In this document: one piece after another, positions 10,732 through 19,507 of the stretch | Layout of the letters: each line of letters begins with the position of its first letter | Position numbering within the stretch: the first letter of the stretch is position 1 | DNA from: Rhodopseudomonas boonkerdii | GTDB taxonomy: Bacteria > Pseudomonadota > Alphaproteobacteria > Rhizobiales > Xanthobacteraceae | Assembly (NCBI RefSeq): GCF_021184025.1 | Contig: NZ_CP036537.1 | Span: 5,084,001 to 5,148,000 of the forward strand | DNA length: 64,000 nt | Direction of reading: 5' to 3' | Made by a program: the position numbers and the translations under genes | The notes under the pieces: generated by a model | Databases searched by the model: none | What the model was told of the DNA's origin: nothing | The model's input: only the letters and a program-made list of their open reading frames with translations

Positions 10732-11517
10732 ATGAATCGCTTTGCCGGACTTTTCGCCGCTTTCTCAATCCTGCTCGGATCAAGTTTCACGCCTGCGCAA
10801 GCACAGGACAAGGCCCTGACCGTGTTTGCCGCCGCATCCATGAAGAACGCGCTGGACGAAGTGAACGCCGCCTACACCGCCAGGACCGGTGTCAAGGTCG
10901 CTTCCAGCTATGCCGCGAGTTCGGTTCTCGCCAAGCAGATCGAACAGGGGGCGCCGGCCGACATCTTCATCTCTGCCGACATGGAATGGATGGACTATGC
11001 GGTGGGCAAGAAGACCATCAATGAATCCACCCGCGCGAGCCTGCTCGGCAACAGCATCGTGCTGATCGCCGCCAAGGACTCCAAGCTCGGCGACGTCAAG
11101 ATCGGCCAGGGCTTCGATCTCGCCAAGCTTGCCGGCGACGGCAAGATCGCCACCGGCGACGTGAAGTCCGTGCCGGTCGGCAAATATGCCAAGGCCGCGC
11201 TGGAGAAGCTCGGCAGCTGGACCGCAGCCGAGCCGAAATTTGCCATGGCAGAGAGCGTGCGCGCGGCGCTGACGCTGGTGTCGCGCGGCGAAGCGCCGAT
11301 CGGCATCGTCTACTCCACGGACGCCAAGGTCGATCCCGGCGTGAAGGTGATCGGCACTTTCCCGGCTGAATCGCATCCGGCGGTCATCTATCCTGTTGCG
11401 GCCACAACCACCGCCAAGACCGAAGCCGCCGACTATCTCGCCTTCCTGAAGGGCTCGGCGTCGAAAGCCATCATGGAAAAATACGGCTTCACCTTCCTGG
11501 TCAGCCCGACGACCTGA
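10732..11517 (+). CDS. modA: molybdate ABC transporter periplasmic binding protein
   Basis: The 261-residue product has a signal peptide ending AQAQ-DK and the ModA start LTVFAAASMKNALDEV. The oxyanion-binding motifs are ASSVLAKQIEQGAPADIFISAD, then GYNS-like LGNSIVLIA and YSTDAKV. It captures molybdate in the periplasm for ModB/ModC. The ATG at 10732 is chosen over an upstream in-frame TTG because the signal peptide begins there. The gap to the previous gene is 173 bases, so modA may have its own promoter; I could not find a convincing ModE box in it. Confidence 0.94.
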   Translation: MNRFAGLFAAFSILLGSSFTPAQAQDKALTVFAAASMKNALDEVNAAYTARTGVKVASSYAASSVLAKQIEQGAPADIFISADMEWMDYAVGKKTINESTRASLLGNSIVLIAAKDSKLGDVKIGQGFDLAKLAGDGKIATGDVKSVPVGKYAKAALEKLGSWTAAEPKFAMAESVRAALTLVSRGEAPIGIVYSTDAKVDPGVKVIGTFPAESHPAVIYPVAATTTAKTEAADYLAFLKGSASKAIMEKYGFTFLVSPTT

Positions 11518-11525
11518 GTTCAGCC

Positions 11526-11608
11526 GTTATTGCGAGGAGCGAAACGACGAAGCAATCCAGAATTCATGAGAGAAGAGCTGGATTGCTTCGCAACGCTCGC
11601 GATGACGG
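11526..11608. repeat. palindromic repeat between modA and modB
   Basis: Outer arms ATTGCGAGGAGCG and CGCTCGCGATGAC enclose a perfect 13-base inner stem, CGAAGCAATCCAG at 11548-11560 with CTGGATTGCTTCG at 11578-11590. The right edge (GATGACGGAG) supplies the purine-rich stretch in front of modB. It is inside the mod operon, so it would be transcribed and could fold in the mRNA. Confidence 0.85.
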
Positions 11609-11615
11609 AGCAATG

Positions 11616-12317
11616 ATGCAGATGTTCGACATTACGCCGGAAGAATGGACGGCCATCCTGCTTTCGATCAGGGTCGCCGTGATTGCGACCTTGATCTCGA
11701 CCCCGCTCGGCATCGCCGTGGCGTGGTTGCTCGCGCGGCGTGATTTCTGGGGTAAGGCCTTCGTCGACGCCATGATCTATCTGCCGCTGGTGCTGCCACC
11801 TGTCGTCACAGGTTATCTATTGCTCGTGATGCTCGGTAAGCGCGGCGTGCTCGGCTCGTTTCTCGCTGAACATTTCGGAGTCGTCTTCGCCTTTCGCTGG
11901 ACCGGGGCCGCCCTGGCTTGCGGCGTGATGTCATTTCCGCTGCTGGTACGCCCGATCCGGCTGTCCATCGAAGCGGTCGACCGCCGCCTGGAGCAGGCCG
12001 CCAGCACGCTCGGTGCCTCGCCGCTGAAAGTCTTCGTCACCGTGACGCTGCCGCTGGCATTACCGGGCGTTCTCGCCGGCATGGTGCTCGGTTTCGCCAA
12101 GGCGATCGGCGAATTCGGCGCGACCATCACGTTCGTCTCCAACATCCCAGGCGAAACCCAGACGATTTCCTCGGCGATCTACTCGCTGTTGCAGACGCCG
12201 GACGGCGATGCCGCCGCATCGAGGCTGGTTCTGATTTCGATCGGCATTGCCATCGTCGCGTTGTTCCTGTCCGAATGGTTCGCACGGCGGGCGACCAAAC
12301 GACTGCACGGAAACTGA
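11616..12317 (+). CDS. modB: molybdate ABC transporter permease
   Basis: A 233-residue inner-membrane protein with five to six helices and the permease/ATPase contact loop EAASTLGAS-like (EQAASTLGASPLKVF), followed by GFAKAIGEFGATI. This is typical ModB length. GGAG at 11607-11610 precedes three closely spaced ATGs (11613, 11616, 11622); 11616 has usable spacing and 11622 is also possible. The Shine-Dalgarno sequence comes from the end of the upstream palindromic repeat. The stop is followed after one base by modC. Confidence 0.94.
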   Translation: MQMFDITPEEWTAILLSIRVAVIATLISTPLGIAVAWLLARRDFWGKAFVDAMIYLPLVLPPVVTGYLLLVMLGKRGVLGSFLAEHFGVVFAFRWTGAALACGVMSFPLLVRPIRLSIEAVDRRLEQAASTLGASPLKVFVTVTLPLALPGVLAGMVLGFAKAIGEFGATITFVSNIPGETQTISSAIYSLLQTPDGDAAASRLVLISIGIAIVALFLSEWFARRATKRLHGN

Positions 12318-12318
12318 C

Positions 12319-12999
12319 ATGCTGCGCGTCGAAGTCTTCAAACAGCTGGGCAATTTCTCCCTCGACGTCGCCTTTACCAGCGAAGGCCGCGTCACCGGCC
12401 TGTTCGGCGCCTCCGGCGCAGGCAAGACCTCGCTGGTCAGCATGATCGCCGGTCTGGTGACGCCGGATCGAGGTCTCATCGCCGTCGACAAAGCGGTGCT
12501 CTACGACCGCAGCAGGTGCATCGACCTGCCCGTCTTTCGCCGCCGGATCGGTTATGTGTTTCAGGATGCGCGCTTGTTTCCGCATCTCAACGTCGCGCAG
12601 AATCTCGATTACGGCCGTCGCATGAATTTCCTCAACCGCGACGACGTCGACGAAAAGCGCATCACCGACATGCTCGACATCAGCCATCTGATGATGCGCC
12701 GCCCCGGCGGTCTCTCCGGCGGCGAACGCCAGCGCGTGGCGCTCGGCCGCGCTCTGCTGGCAAAGCCGCGACTGCTGCTGCTCGATGAACCGATGGGCGC
12801 GCTGGACGAAGCGCGCAAAGCGGAAATCATGCCCTATCTGATCCGCCTGCGTGACGAAGGCGATGTGCCGATGGTGCTGGTCAGCCACGATGCCGACGAG
12901 ATGCGGCAACTGGCAAAGAATGTCGTGCTGCTCAAAGAGGGACGGGTCGCCGCCCATGGCGGCACGGATGTGCTGTCGCGCTGGGTGCCGGCGGCGTAG
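12319..12999 (+). CDS. modC: molybdate ABC transporter ATPase, short form
   Basis: A 226-residue ABC ATPase with Walker A GASGAGKTS (30-38), Q-loop VFQDARLFPHL, signature LSGGERQ, Walker B LLLLDEP and the switch histidine VSHDADE. ModC proteins are usually about 350-360 residues with a C-terminal regulatory TOBE/Mop region. This one stops right after the nucleotide-binding domain, and no frameshift is visible after the stop. The separate Mop gene at 9849 may replace that domain. Starts one base after the modB stop. Confidence 0.93.
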   Translation: MLRVEVFKQLGNFSLDVAFTSEGRVTGLFGASGAGKTSLVSMIAGLVTPDRGLIAVDKAVLYDRSRCIDLPVFRRRIGYVFQDARLFPHLNVAQNLDYGRRMNFLNRDDVDEKRITDMLDISHLMMRRPGGLSGGERQRVALGRALLAKPRLLLLDEPMGALDEARKAEIMPYLIRLRDEGDVPMVLVSHDADEMRQLAKNVVLLKEGRVAAHGGTDVLSRWVPAA

Positions 13000-13019
13000 G
13001 CGAATGCGCTCCATCTGTC

Positions 13020-13041
13020 GTTACCCGCGAAAGCGGGTAAC
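13020..13041. repeat. perfect stem-loop after modC (part of an intergenic repeat)
   Basis: GTTACCCGC (13020-13028), a GAAA loop, then GCGGGTAAC (13033-13041): a nine-base-pair GNRA-loop hairpin 20 bases after modC. It lacks a T-run. It opens a longer repeat-like stretch up to about 13125 containing GGATCGCCCGATCAAG, between convergent genes. It may act as an RNA 3' end stabiliser. Confidence 0.7.
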
Positions 13042-13139
13042 CCAGTAGACACAAGCATAAGTGCGTTTCTCATTCGACGTCGTTTACTGGATCGCCCGAT
13101 CAAGTCGGACGATGACAGCGAGAAAGAGAGCGTCTTGCT

Positions 13140-14936
13140 TCACGCCCTCGACAATCCCGACAGGGTCCGCTTCAGCCTGCCACGAAACATCGCTGCCCGG
13201 CTCAAACGCGGCAACGGCTCAGGCTCATCCTCCGGCAGACGCAGGCCGACCACATTGACGCGGCCACCGCTGAGGCTGCGTGCCACGAGATCGATACTAT
13301 CGATTGGCAAGGCCGAGCCGACTTTCGGCGCGTGATCGAGATGGATATCGAAATAATCAGCCAAGGTGAGCTGTGCCTGTGCCGGGTCGATGGCGATACC
13401 GTACACCGCCGCGAGATCGCCGAGCGTGGTTTCGCCAGGGACCATGAAATCGCCGAGCAGATGCGGATCGGGTGCAGCCACCGGCGGCATATCGACGAAG
13501 AAGCGATCCAGCGCCTCGGCCTTTTCCGGCGGTGCGAGAAGATAGAGATAGTCTCCGGCAGTCACCGGAGCTGCCTCCTCCGGCGTCAGGATGTGCTCGT
13601 CACGGATCACCAGTGTGGGCTTCGACCAGGACGGGATGAGTCCGCGCTTCAGGTAAAGACTCTTGGGCCGCACCGAATATCCGACGAGTTGCTGCTCGAG
13701 CTGACCGGGCAAATCCAGCTCCACGCGGCGTGGGCCGCGATCGGTGCGCGGCAGGGCGACATGTAGCAGACGCGCGGCGTAACCAAGCGTCCAGCCTTGC
13801 AACAGCAGCGAGATGATGACGACGACGAAGGCGACATCGAAATAAAGATGAGCCTTGGGCAGGCCGACCAGCATCGGGATCGAGGCCAGAAAGATCGCCA
13901 CCGCGCCGCGCAGACCGACCCAGGAGACGAAGGCCTTCTCACGCCAATTGAAGCGAAACGGTTGCAGGCAGAGAAAGACGGCGAGCGGCCGCGCCACCAC
14001 CATCAACACGACAGCAACGGCGATCGCCGGAAGGATGCTGCCCAGAAGCCGGTCCGGCGACACCAGCAGCCCCAGCATCACGAACATCACGATCTGCGCC
14101 AGCCAGGTGGCGGCGTCGAGAAAGGCGACCACCGAATTGTGCGCGCGGGTCGGCCGGTTACCGATCACCATGCCGGCGAGATAGACGGCAAGAAAGCCCG
14201 ATGCGTGGGCGATCTGAGCCAGGCCGAAGATCACCAGCGCTGCCGTGCAGACAAACGGCGCATGCAGCCCCTGTGGCAACGCCACGCGGTTCATCGCCGT
14301 TACCACCAACACGCCACCGATCATGCCAATGACAGTGCCGAGTACGGATTCCTGCAGGAATTCCACCGCAACATGGCCGGCGGAGGCATCGCCGAGCGAC
14401 AGCAGCTTCACCAGTGTCAGGGTGAGAAATACCGCGAACGGATCATTGGTACCGGATTCCACTTCCAGCGCGGCACCAACGCGCGGACGCAGGCGCAGAC
14501 CCTGCGCATGCACCAGCAGGAAGACGGCCGCCGCATCGGTCGAGGCGATCACGGCGCCCGTCAGCAGACCTTCGATCCAGCCCATGCCGAGCGCATATTT
14601 GGCCACCGGTGCAGTGATTAGCGCCGTCAGCAATACGCCCACCGTTGCCAGCATCATGGACGGCGCCAGCACCGTCTGGATCGCCTTGAAATGCGTCTTC
14701 AACCCGCCATCGAACAGGATCAGCGCGAGCGATACCGAACCAACCACATAGGCCGTCTTCACGTCGTTGAACTGCAGGCCACCCGGCCCGGCCTCACCGG
14801 CCGCAATGCCGATGAAGAGGAAGAACAACAGCAGTGGCGCGCCGAAACGCAGCGCAAGCAAGCTCGACAGGATGCCGGCCATCACCAGAACGGCGCCGAG
14901 CAGGATCGCGATACTGACTGAATCGAGTGAGTCCAT
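13140..14936 (-). CDS. potassium/proton antiporter, CPA1 family (NhaP2/CvrA-like)
   Basis: 598 residues. The first ~390 form 12-13 membrane helices with the CPA ion site: LLTGAVIASTDAAAVF, then EVESGTNDPFAVFLT. A cytoplasmic part follows, with a TrkA_C/RCK-like domain (about 400-480) and a CorC_HlyC-like domain to the end. This order matches NhaP2/CvrA K+/H+ antiporters, which export potassium and are gated by the C-terminal domains. It is monocistronic and convergent with modC. Confidence 0.9.
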   Translation of the reverse strand: MDSLDSVSIAILLGAVLVMAGILSSLLALRFGAPLLLFFLFIGIAAGEAGPGGLQFNDVKTAYVVGSVSLALILFDGGLKTHFKAIQTVLAPSMMLATVGVLLTALITAPVAKYALGMGWIEGLLTGAVIASTDAAAVFLLVHAQGLRLRPRVGAALEVESGTNDPFAVFLTLTLVKLLSLGDASAGHVAVEFLQESVLGTVIGMIGGVLVVTAMNRVALPQGLHAPFVCTAALVIFGLAQIAHASGFLAVYLAGMVIGNRPTRAHNSVVAFLDAATWLAQIVMFVMLGLLVSPDRLLGSILPAIAVAVVLMVVARPLAVFLCLQPFRFNWREKAFVSWVGLRGAVAIFLASIPMLVGLPKAHLYFDVAFVVVIISLLLQGWTLGYAARLLHVALPRTDRGPRRVELDLPGQLEQQLVGYSVRPKSLYLKRGLIPSWSKPTLVIRDEHILTPEEAAPVTAGDYLYLLAPPEKAEALDRFFVDMPPVAAPDPHLLGDFMVPGETTLGDLAAVYGIAIDPAQAQLTLADYFDIHLDHAPKVGSALPIDSIDLVARSLSGGRVNVVGLRLPEDEPEPLPRLSRAAMFRGRLKRTLSGLSRA

Positions 14937-15154
14937 GTGGCTCCAGAGGCGGAAACGCTTGCAATTCCATGCTTATCGTCGCGCTTCCGTGACGCCAAAC
15001 GATTTCTGCCCAAGGTTGAGCCGCAGGCATAATTGCTGCGATTTTGGTGGCATCACGGCAACGCCGGCAATGGCGCGGCCATAACGGCTGTGTGAATCTA
15101 GCCGGTGCTCGAATCAAATATCCACCGACACCGCCCCTCCGAGATGAGACCACG

Positions 15155-16477
15155 ATGTTCGACCTGACCGACGCTCATACGGCCGTCCTCGAAACGGCGA
15201 AATCGCTGGGCACGGAGTTCGCCTCGCCATGGTTCTATCTGCAATGCGCCGTGTTGCTGGCTGCGGCCGGCATCGCCGCCGGCATCGGCGCGCTGGCGCG
15301 GTCGCGCATAGATCTGACATCGCTGGTGATGGGATGGCCGGCGCCGCTGCGCATGTTCATCCGCGTTCTGGTCGAAAGCATATCGACGGCGGCGTTTGCC
15401 GTCCTGACCATCGTGGCCCGCGAGGGCATGCTGGCCGCAACCCTGCCAGGCCGCAGCTACCTGCTCGCCGTCGCCGCCAAAATGGCTCTGGCCTGGCTGG
15501 TGATCCGGCTGGTGACGAGCATCATCCACAATCCACTCATCGTGCGTCTCGTGTCGATCTCCGCCTGGTTGGTGGCGGCACTCAGCATTCTCGGCCTGCT
15601 ACAGCCCACCCTCACTTTCCTCGATGGTCCCGGAATCGAACTGGGCGGCCTCAGGCTAACCCCTTTGCTGGTCATCAAGCTGGCCGTGCTGCTCGCGGTG
15701 GCGCTGTGGGTGGCAAATATTATCAGTAATTTCCTCGAAGGACGGATCCGCCAATCGCACGATCTCACGCCATCGGTGCAGGTGCTGCTCACCAAGCTAG
15801 TCCGCCTGCTGATGATGGTATTCGCCGTCGCGCTGGTGATGGGTGCGGTCGGGATCAATCTCGCCGCACTCGCAGTGTTCTCCGGCGCGGTCGGCGTCGG
15901 CATCGGCTTCGGCCTGCAGAAAATCGTCTCCAATTTCATCAGCGGCGTGATCCTGCTCGCCGACAAATCGGTAAAGCCCGGCGATCTCGTCACCATCGGC
16001 GACAGCTCCGGACGCATCAGCGCGATGAATACGCGCTATATCTCGGTCGCCGCCGGTGACGGCCGCGAATTCCTGATTCCCAATGAGGACCTCATCACCA
16101 AGAAAGTGGTGAACTGGACCTATACGAACAAGGACACGCTGGTGAAGGTGAATTTCGGCACCAACTACGACGCCGATCCCCGCCTCGTCTGCAAGCTGGC
16201 CATCGCTTGTGCAGCCGCATCGCCCCGCGCCTCGACGGTGAAGCCGCCGAACTGCCTGCTCGGCGACTTCGCCGAAACGGGGATGCGGTTCTCGCTGACC
16301 TTCTGGATCGATTCGCCGGACGGCATGGACGCCGTCAAGAGCGAGGTGATGCAGGCGCTGTGGGACGCCTTCAAGCGTGAGGGCATTCGCGTTCCCTATC
16401 CGGTGCGCGAGATCAAGATCCGCGGCGGCGCGCTACCGGTGGAAACGATCACCGAGGCCGCACCCGAGCCGGAATGA
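15155..16477 (+). CDS. MscS-family mechanosensitive channel
   Basis: 440 residues with about five to six membrane helices. The pore helix and signature lie at [27 protein letters not shown], followed by the MscS beta domain ([10 protein letters not shown], then [11 protein letters not shown]) and the cytoplasmic vestibule. Such channels open when the membrane is stretched by osmotic downshock. The ATG at 15155 lies just after GAGATGAGA and gives a natural hydrophobic N-terminus; an open frame from 15044 is an upstream extension without homology. sfsA starts four bases after the stop. Confidence 0.93.
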   Translation: MFDLTDAHTAVLETAKSLGTEFASPWFYLQCAVLLAAAGIAAGIGALARSRIDLTSLVMGWPAPLRMFIRVLVESISTAAFAVLTIVAREGMLAATLPGRSYLLAVAAKMALAWLVIRLVTSIIHNPLIVRLVSISAWLVAALSILGLLQPTLTFLDGPGIELGGLRLTPLLVIKLAVLLAVALWVANIISNFLEGRIRQSHDLTPSVQVLLTKLVRLLMMVFAVALVMGAVGINLAALAVFSGAVGVGIGFGLQKIVSNFISGVILLADKSVKPGDLVTIGDSSGRISAMNTRYISVAAGDGREFLIPNEDLITKKVVNWTYTNKDTLVKVNFGTNYDADPRLVCKLAIACAAASPRASTVKPPNCLLGDFAETGMRFSLTFWIDSPDGMDAVKSEVMQALWDAFKREGIRVPYPVREIKIRGGALPVETITEAAPEPE

Positions 16478-16481
16478 GCCG

Positions 16482-17195
16482 ATGAAGCTTCCCCAGGGCC
16501 TGGTGCCGGCGACGCTGATCCGCCGCTATAAGCGCTTCCTCGCCGATGTCGAACTGACGGATGGCAGCGCGATCACCGCGCATGTGGCCAATCCCGGAGC
16601 CATGACCGGCCTGCAGGCGCCGGGCGCAAAAGTCTGGCTATCGCTATCGCCGAGCAAGACGCGAAAACTGCCTCATTCGTGGGAGCTGGTGGAGGCTGAT
16701 TTCGGCAATGGGCCGGAACTGGTCGGCGTAAACACCATCCACCCCAATGCCATTGTCGCCGAGGCACTGGCGGATGGCGCAATCCCGGAACTGGCGGGCT
16801 ACGCCACGATCCGCCGCGAAGTGAAATACGGTGCGGCATCCCGTGTCGATTTCCTGCTGGAACATCCCGACCGGCCCCCCTGCTACCTCGAGGTCAAGAA
16901 TGTCCATTTGATGCGAACAAGGGGTTTGGCCGAATTCCCGGATTCCGTCACCGCCCGCGGCGCGCGGCATCTGGAGGAACTCGCGGCCATGGTGGCGCTC
17001 GGCGCCCGCGCCGTGCTGCTGTTCGTCGTGCAGATCGGCTCGAGCCAGCGGGTCGCCGTCGCCCGCGACATCGATCCGACCTACGGCCGTGCCTTCGACA
17101 AGGCCCGCGCCGCCGGCGTCGAAGTACTGGCCTATAGGTGCAGGATCGATCACAGCAGCATCGTGCTTGCCGGAAAAGTGCCGATAGACCCGTAA
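16482..17195 (+). CDS. sfsA: SfsA, sugar fermentation stimulation protein
   Basis: A 237-residue protein starting [19 protein letters not shown], with [10 protein letters not shown], the nuclease-like core [10 protein letters not shown] and YLEVKNVHL, and [13 protein letters not shown]. That is the full SfsA pattern, including the PD-(D/E)XK-like residues. SfsA was named in E. coli for effects on maltose metabolism, and the domain looks like a nucleic-acid enzyme; its true role is not settled. It is coupled to the MscS gene upstream. Confidence 0.94.
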   Translation: MKLPQGLVPATLIRRYKRFLADVELTDGSAITAHVANPGAMTGLQAPGAKVWLSLSPSKTRKLPHSWELVEADFGNGPELVGVNTIHPNAIVAEALADGAIPELAGYATIRREVKYGAASRVDFLLEHPDRPPCYLEVKNVHLMRTRGLAEFPDSVTARGARHLEELAAMVALGARAVLLFVVQIGSSQRVAVARDIDPTYGRAFDKARAAGVEVLAYRCRIDHSSIVLAGKVPIDP

Positions 17196-17314
17196 CTTGT
17201 CGGTATCGTGCCGACCAGCCATGAGACGCCTGAAGGGCAGCTTTGGCTTGCACTGAGCGTCCCGATCATTAGATTGGGGCCTATCATCCCATTGTCACAG
17301 AACCAGATTTCCCG

Positions 17315-18139
17315 ATGAGCTATATCGACGCCACCGACACCGCCCTGCGCAAGACCGGGCAGATAAAGCTGCACGGCGCTTCCGCCTTTGCCGGCATGCG
17401 CAAGGCCGGGACGCTGGTCTCGGAATGTCTGGATGCGCTGACGGATCTGGTGAAGCCTGGCCTGATGACCTCGGCAATCGACGCTTTCGTGCGCGAATTC
17501 GCCTTCAGCCACGGCGCCTTTCCGGCGACCCTGATGTATCGCGGCTATCGCTTTTCGACATGCACCTCGATCAACCATGTGGTCTGCCACGGCATGCCGG
17601 AAGCGCGCGCGCTGAAGGAAGGCGACATCGTCAATATCGACGTTACCTTCATCGTCGATGGCTGGTACGGCGACTCAAGCCGCATGTACGGCGTCGGCCA
17701 GCTGCCGCGCAAGGCCGAGCGCCTGGTCGAAGTAACCTACGAGTCCATGATGCGCGGCATCGCGGCGGTGAAGCCCGGCGCCACCACCGGCGATATTGGC
17801 CATGCGATCCAGAGTTTTGTCGAACCGCAGGGCATGAGCGTGGTGCGTGACTTCTGTGGTCACGGTCTTGGCCGCCTGTTCCACGACGAGCCGAACATTA
17901 TCCATGTCGGCCGCCCCGGCGAAGGCGTGAAGCTGAAGCCCGGCATGTTCTTCACCATCGAGCCGATGATCAATCTCGGCAAGCCGCATGTGAAGGTGCT
18001 GTCTGACGGCTGGACCGCGGTGACCCGTGACCGCTCGCTGTCAGCGCAATTCGAACATACGGTCGGCGTGACCGAAACCGGCGTCGAAGTGTTCACGCTG
18101 TCGAAGCGGCATAACGAAAAGGCGCCGGCAGCGACCTGA
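17315..18139 (+). CDS. map: methionine aminopeptidase, type I
   Basis: A 274-residue pita-bread metallopeptidase removing N-terminal methionine from nascent proteins. The metal ligands are visible: D in [17 protein letters not shown] in DFCGHGLG, E in FTIEPMIN and E in [11 protein letters not shown]. The last 15 codons and everything downstream to radC codon 79 recur at 25386-25961 with about 97% identity. This copy is complete, so it is the functional gene. Confidence 0.96.
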   Translation: MSYIDATDTALRKTGQIKLHGASAFAGMRKAGTLVSECLDALTDLVKPGLMTSAIDAFVREFAFSHGAFPATLMYRGYRFSTCTSINHVVCHGMPEARALKEGDIVNIDVTFIVDGWYGDSSRMYGVGQLPRKAERLVEVTYESMMRGIAAVKPGATTGDIGHAIQSFVEPQGMSVVRDFCGHGLGRLFHDEPNIIHVGRPGEGVKLKPGMFFTIEPMINLGKPHVKVLSDGWTAVTRDRSLSAQFEHTVGVTETGVEVFTLSKRHNEKAPAAT

Positions 18140-18672
18140 TGACTCCGCCTCCATCCTGAGAGTCTGGCTCATAAAGTGGTCTGGGGCGCTTTTTGACTGC
18201 TTTTGCTCGGGACATCCCGCGTTCAACTCAGGATCTCGCTTCTCCGTCCCTCATCCCGAGGAGCAGCTGCCGGGCGCGTCTCGAAGGATGGCGGAAAGTA
18301 CCGTGTGTCACGATCTCATGGTTCGAGACACGCGCAAGAGCGCGCTCCGCACCCTGAGGGGCGGAGAGAAATCACTTTTAAGTTGCAATTGCCCACTCCC
18401 ACGGCATGCTGCGAATACGCATCAGAGAGTTCGCATGCCACCGTCTCCGAACGATCGCCTGCACGGCCTCTCCGAAACGCCGCATTATCACGGCCATCGC
18501 GAGCGCCTGCGTGACCGCTTCCGCGCCGTCGGCGCCGAGGCGCTGAGCGACTACGAACTGATGGAGCTGGTGCTGTTTCGCGCGCTGCCGCGACGGGACG
18601 TGAAACCGCTGGCGAATTCGCTCATCCAGGCCTTCGGTTCGTTCGCGGAAACCATCCACGCCCCCGACGCGC
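18093..18672 (+). repeat. left copy of a ~580-base direct duplication (map tail - spacer - radC 5' part)
   Basis: From TCACGCTGTCGAAGCGG to CCCCCGACGCGC this segment matches 25386-25961, in the same orientation, with about 15-20 single differences and a few small indels. Homology breaks abruptly on both sides: upstream the match stops within map, downstream within radC. The two copies flank island A like the ends of a Campbell-type integration or an allelic replacement from a related strain. The divergence argues against a very recent tandem duplication. Confidence 0.93.
18248..18364. repeat. palindromic repeat, CTCATC-GAGGAGC family, copy 1
   Basis: Runs from CCTCATCCCGAGGAGC through TCTCGAAGGATGG and CATGGTTCGAGACACGC to CACCCTGAGGGGCGG. 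Outer and inner arms are inverted, about 115 bases in all. The same element is at 25539-25656 (in the duplicated copy), 40001-40115 and, in the opposite orientation, 41929-42040. Confidence 0.85.
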
Positions 18673-18689
18673 ACGGACTTGGCTATTAG
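18435..18689 (+). pseudogene. radC: radC, 5' fragment (truncated)
   Basis: The frame starts exactly like the intact radC at 25724 ([12 protein letters not shown]) and keeps codons 1-79, covering the N-terminal helix-hairpin-helix-like part. At base 18672 it leaves radC homology and ends six codons later in island DNA. The whole JAB/MPN catalytic-like domain is missing, so it cannot be functional. It is the left scar of the event that placed island A between map and the intact radC. Confidence 0.9.
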
Positions 18690-19507
18690 CAGACACTCGT
18701 CGTGTCCTTCACGGAGTGGCCACCGCCGGGTGCGATGTTGCGGCCGAGCGTGACCGTTCGGTCGGGCGGAGACGGGCGATCATGCAGGCGAATTCCCTTG
18801 AGCCGGATCAGCAACGCCTCCCAGTAAATGCCGGCGATCACCTTCAGAGTTAGCAGCGGATAGGCGCAAAAAGCGCGCGTAAGCGCCGCGTCGGTCAGAT
18901 CCCGGCGGGTTGCGGCGAGTTTGGCGACGATCAGCGGTCCCTGTGCATCGCGGCCGATGACCGAAACCGCCAAATCCTTCTCCGGTGGCGTGACGGAAAA
19001 GGAATAGACCATGTCGATGCTCAGGAAAGGGGAGACATAAAATGATTTGCGGCTCTCCTGTCGGATCGGGAGGCGCGCGTCGGGGGCCACCGGAATGAGA
19101 TAGTTGTGACGCTGACCGAAAGTGTTGTTGACCTCATAGAAGATCGCCGAAAGCGAGCTGTCCCGCTTGTAACAGAAATAGATGCTGAGCGGATTGAATG
19201 CGTATCCCAAAATGCGCGGCATGGTGAGCAATCGGATCGCGCCGCCGGCTTCGATGCCGGCTTCCCGCAAATGCCGTTCGATCCTGTCACGCGGCGACGC
19301 GGCCGCACCTATGCCGTGATCTCGATCATGGAAGCTGAACAGGTTGAAGCGATTGTGCGAGAACAGGCGCAGCCTGCCTGCCAGCTCATCGACTTCATCG
19401 AGATCGATAAGCAGGTAAAAGACGCTGTAGCGAAGCCGGTGCTGTTTCGGCCGCATACGATGATGCATGACCGAGCCGGCGTAGAGGGCCGAATGAAGGC
19501 CCGGCAT
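18686..19507 (-). CDS. DUF1365 protein, lipid-locus partner
   Basis: A 273-residue protein with the DUF1365 signature: [20 protein letters not shown] at the N-terminus, [15 protein letters not shown] in the middle and [17 protein letters not shown] later. DUF1365 genes typically travel with a COG2907 flavin oxidoreductase, a CFA-like methyltransferase and DUF1295, as here. No enzyme activity is proven to my knowledge; a lipid-modification role is inferred. Its start overlaps the stop of the upstream oxidoreductase (TGATG). Its 3' end lies only 13 bases from the radC breakpoint, but the protein appears full length. Confidence 0.88.
   Translation of the reverse strand: MPGLHSALYAGSVMHHRMRPKQHRLRYSVFYLLIDLDEVDELAGRLRLFSHNRFNLFSFHDRDHGIGAAASPRDRIERHLREAGIEAGGAIRLLTMPRILGYAFNPLSIYFCYKRDSSLSAIFYEVNNTFGQRHNYLIPVAPDARLPIRQESRKSFYVSPFLSIDMVYSFSVTPPEKDLAVSVIGRDAQGPLIVAKLAATRRDLTDAALTRAFCAYPLLTLKVIAGIYWEALLIRLKGIRLHDRPSPPDRTVTLGRNIAPGGGHSVKDTTSVC

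Noticed and set aside
18203..18514. open frames covering the spacer of the left duplication copy
   Set aside because: They are fixed in neither copy (frames shift between 18.2 kb and 25.6 kb copies) and overlap the palindromic repeat.
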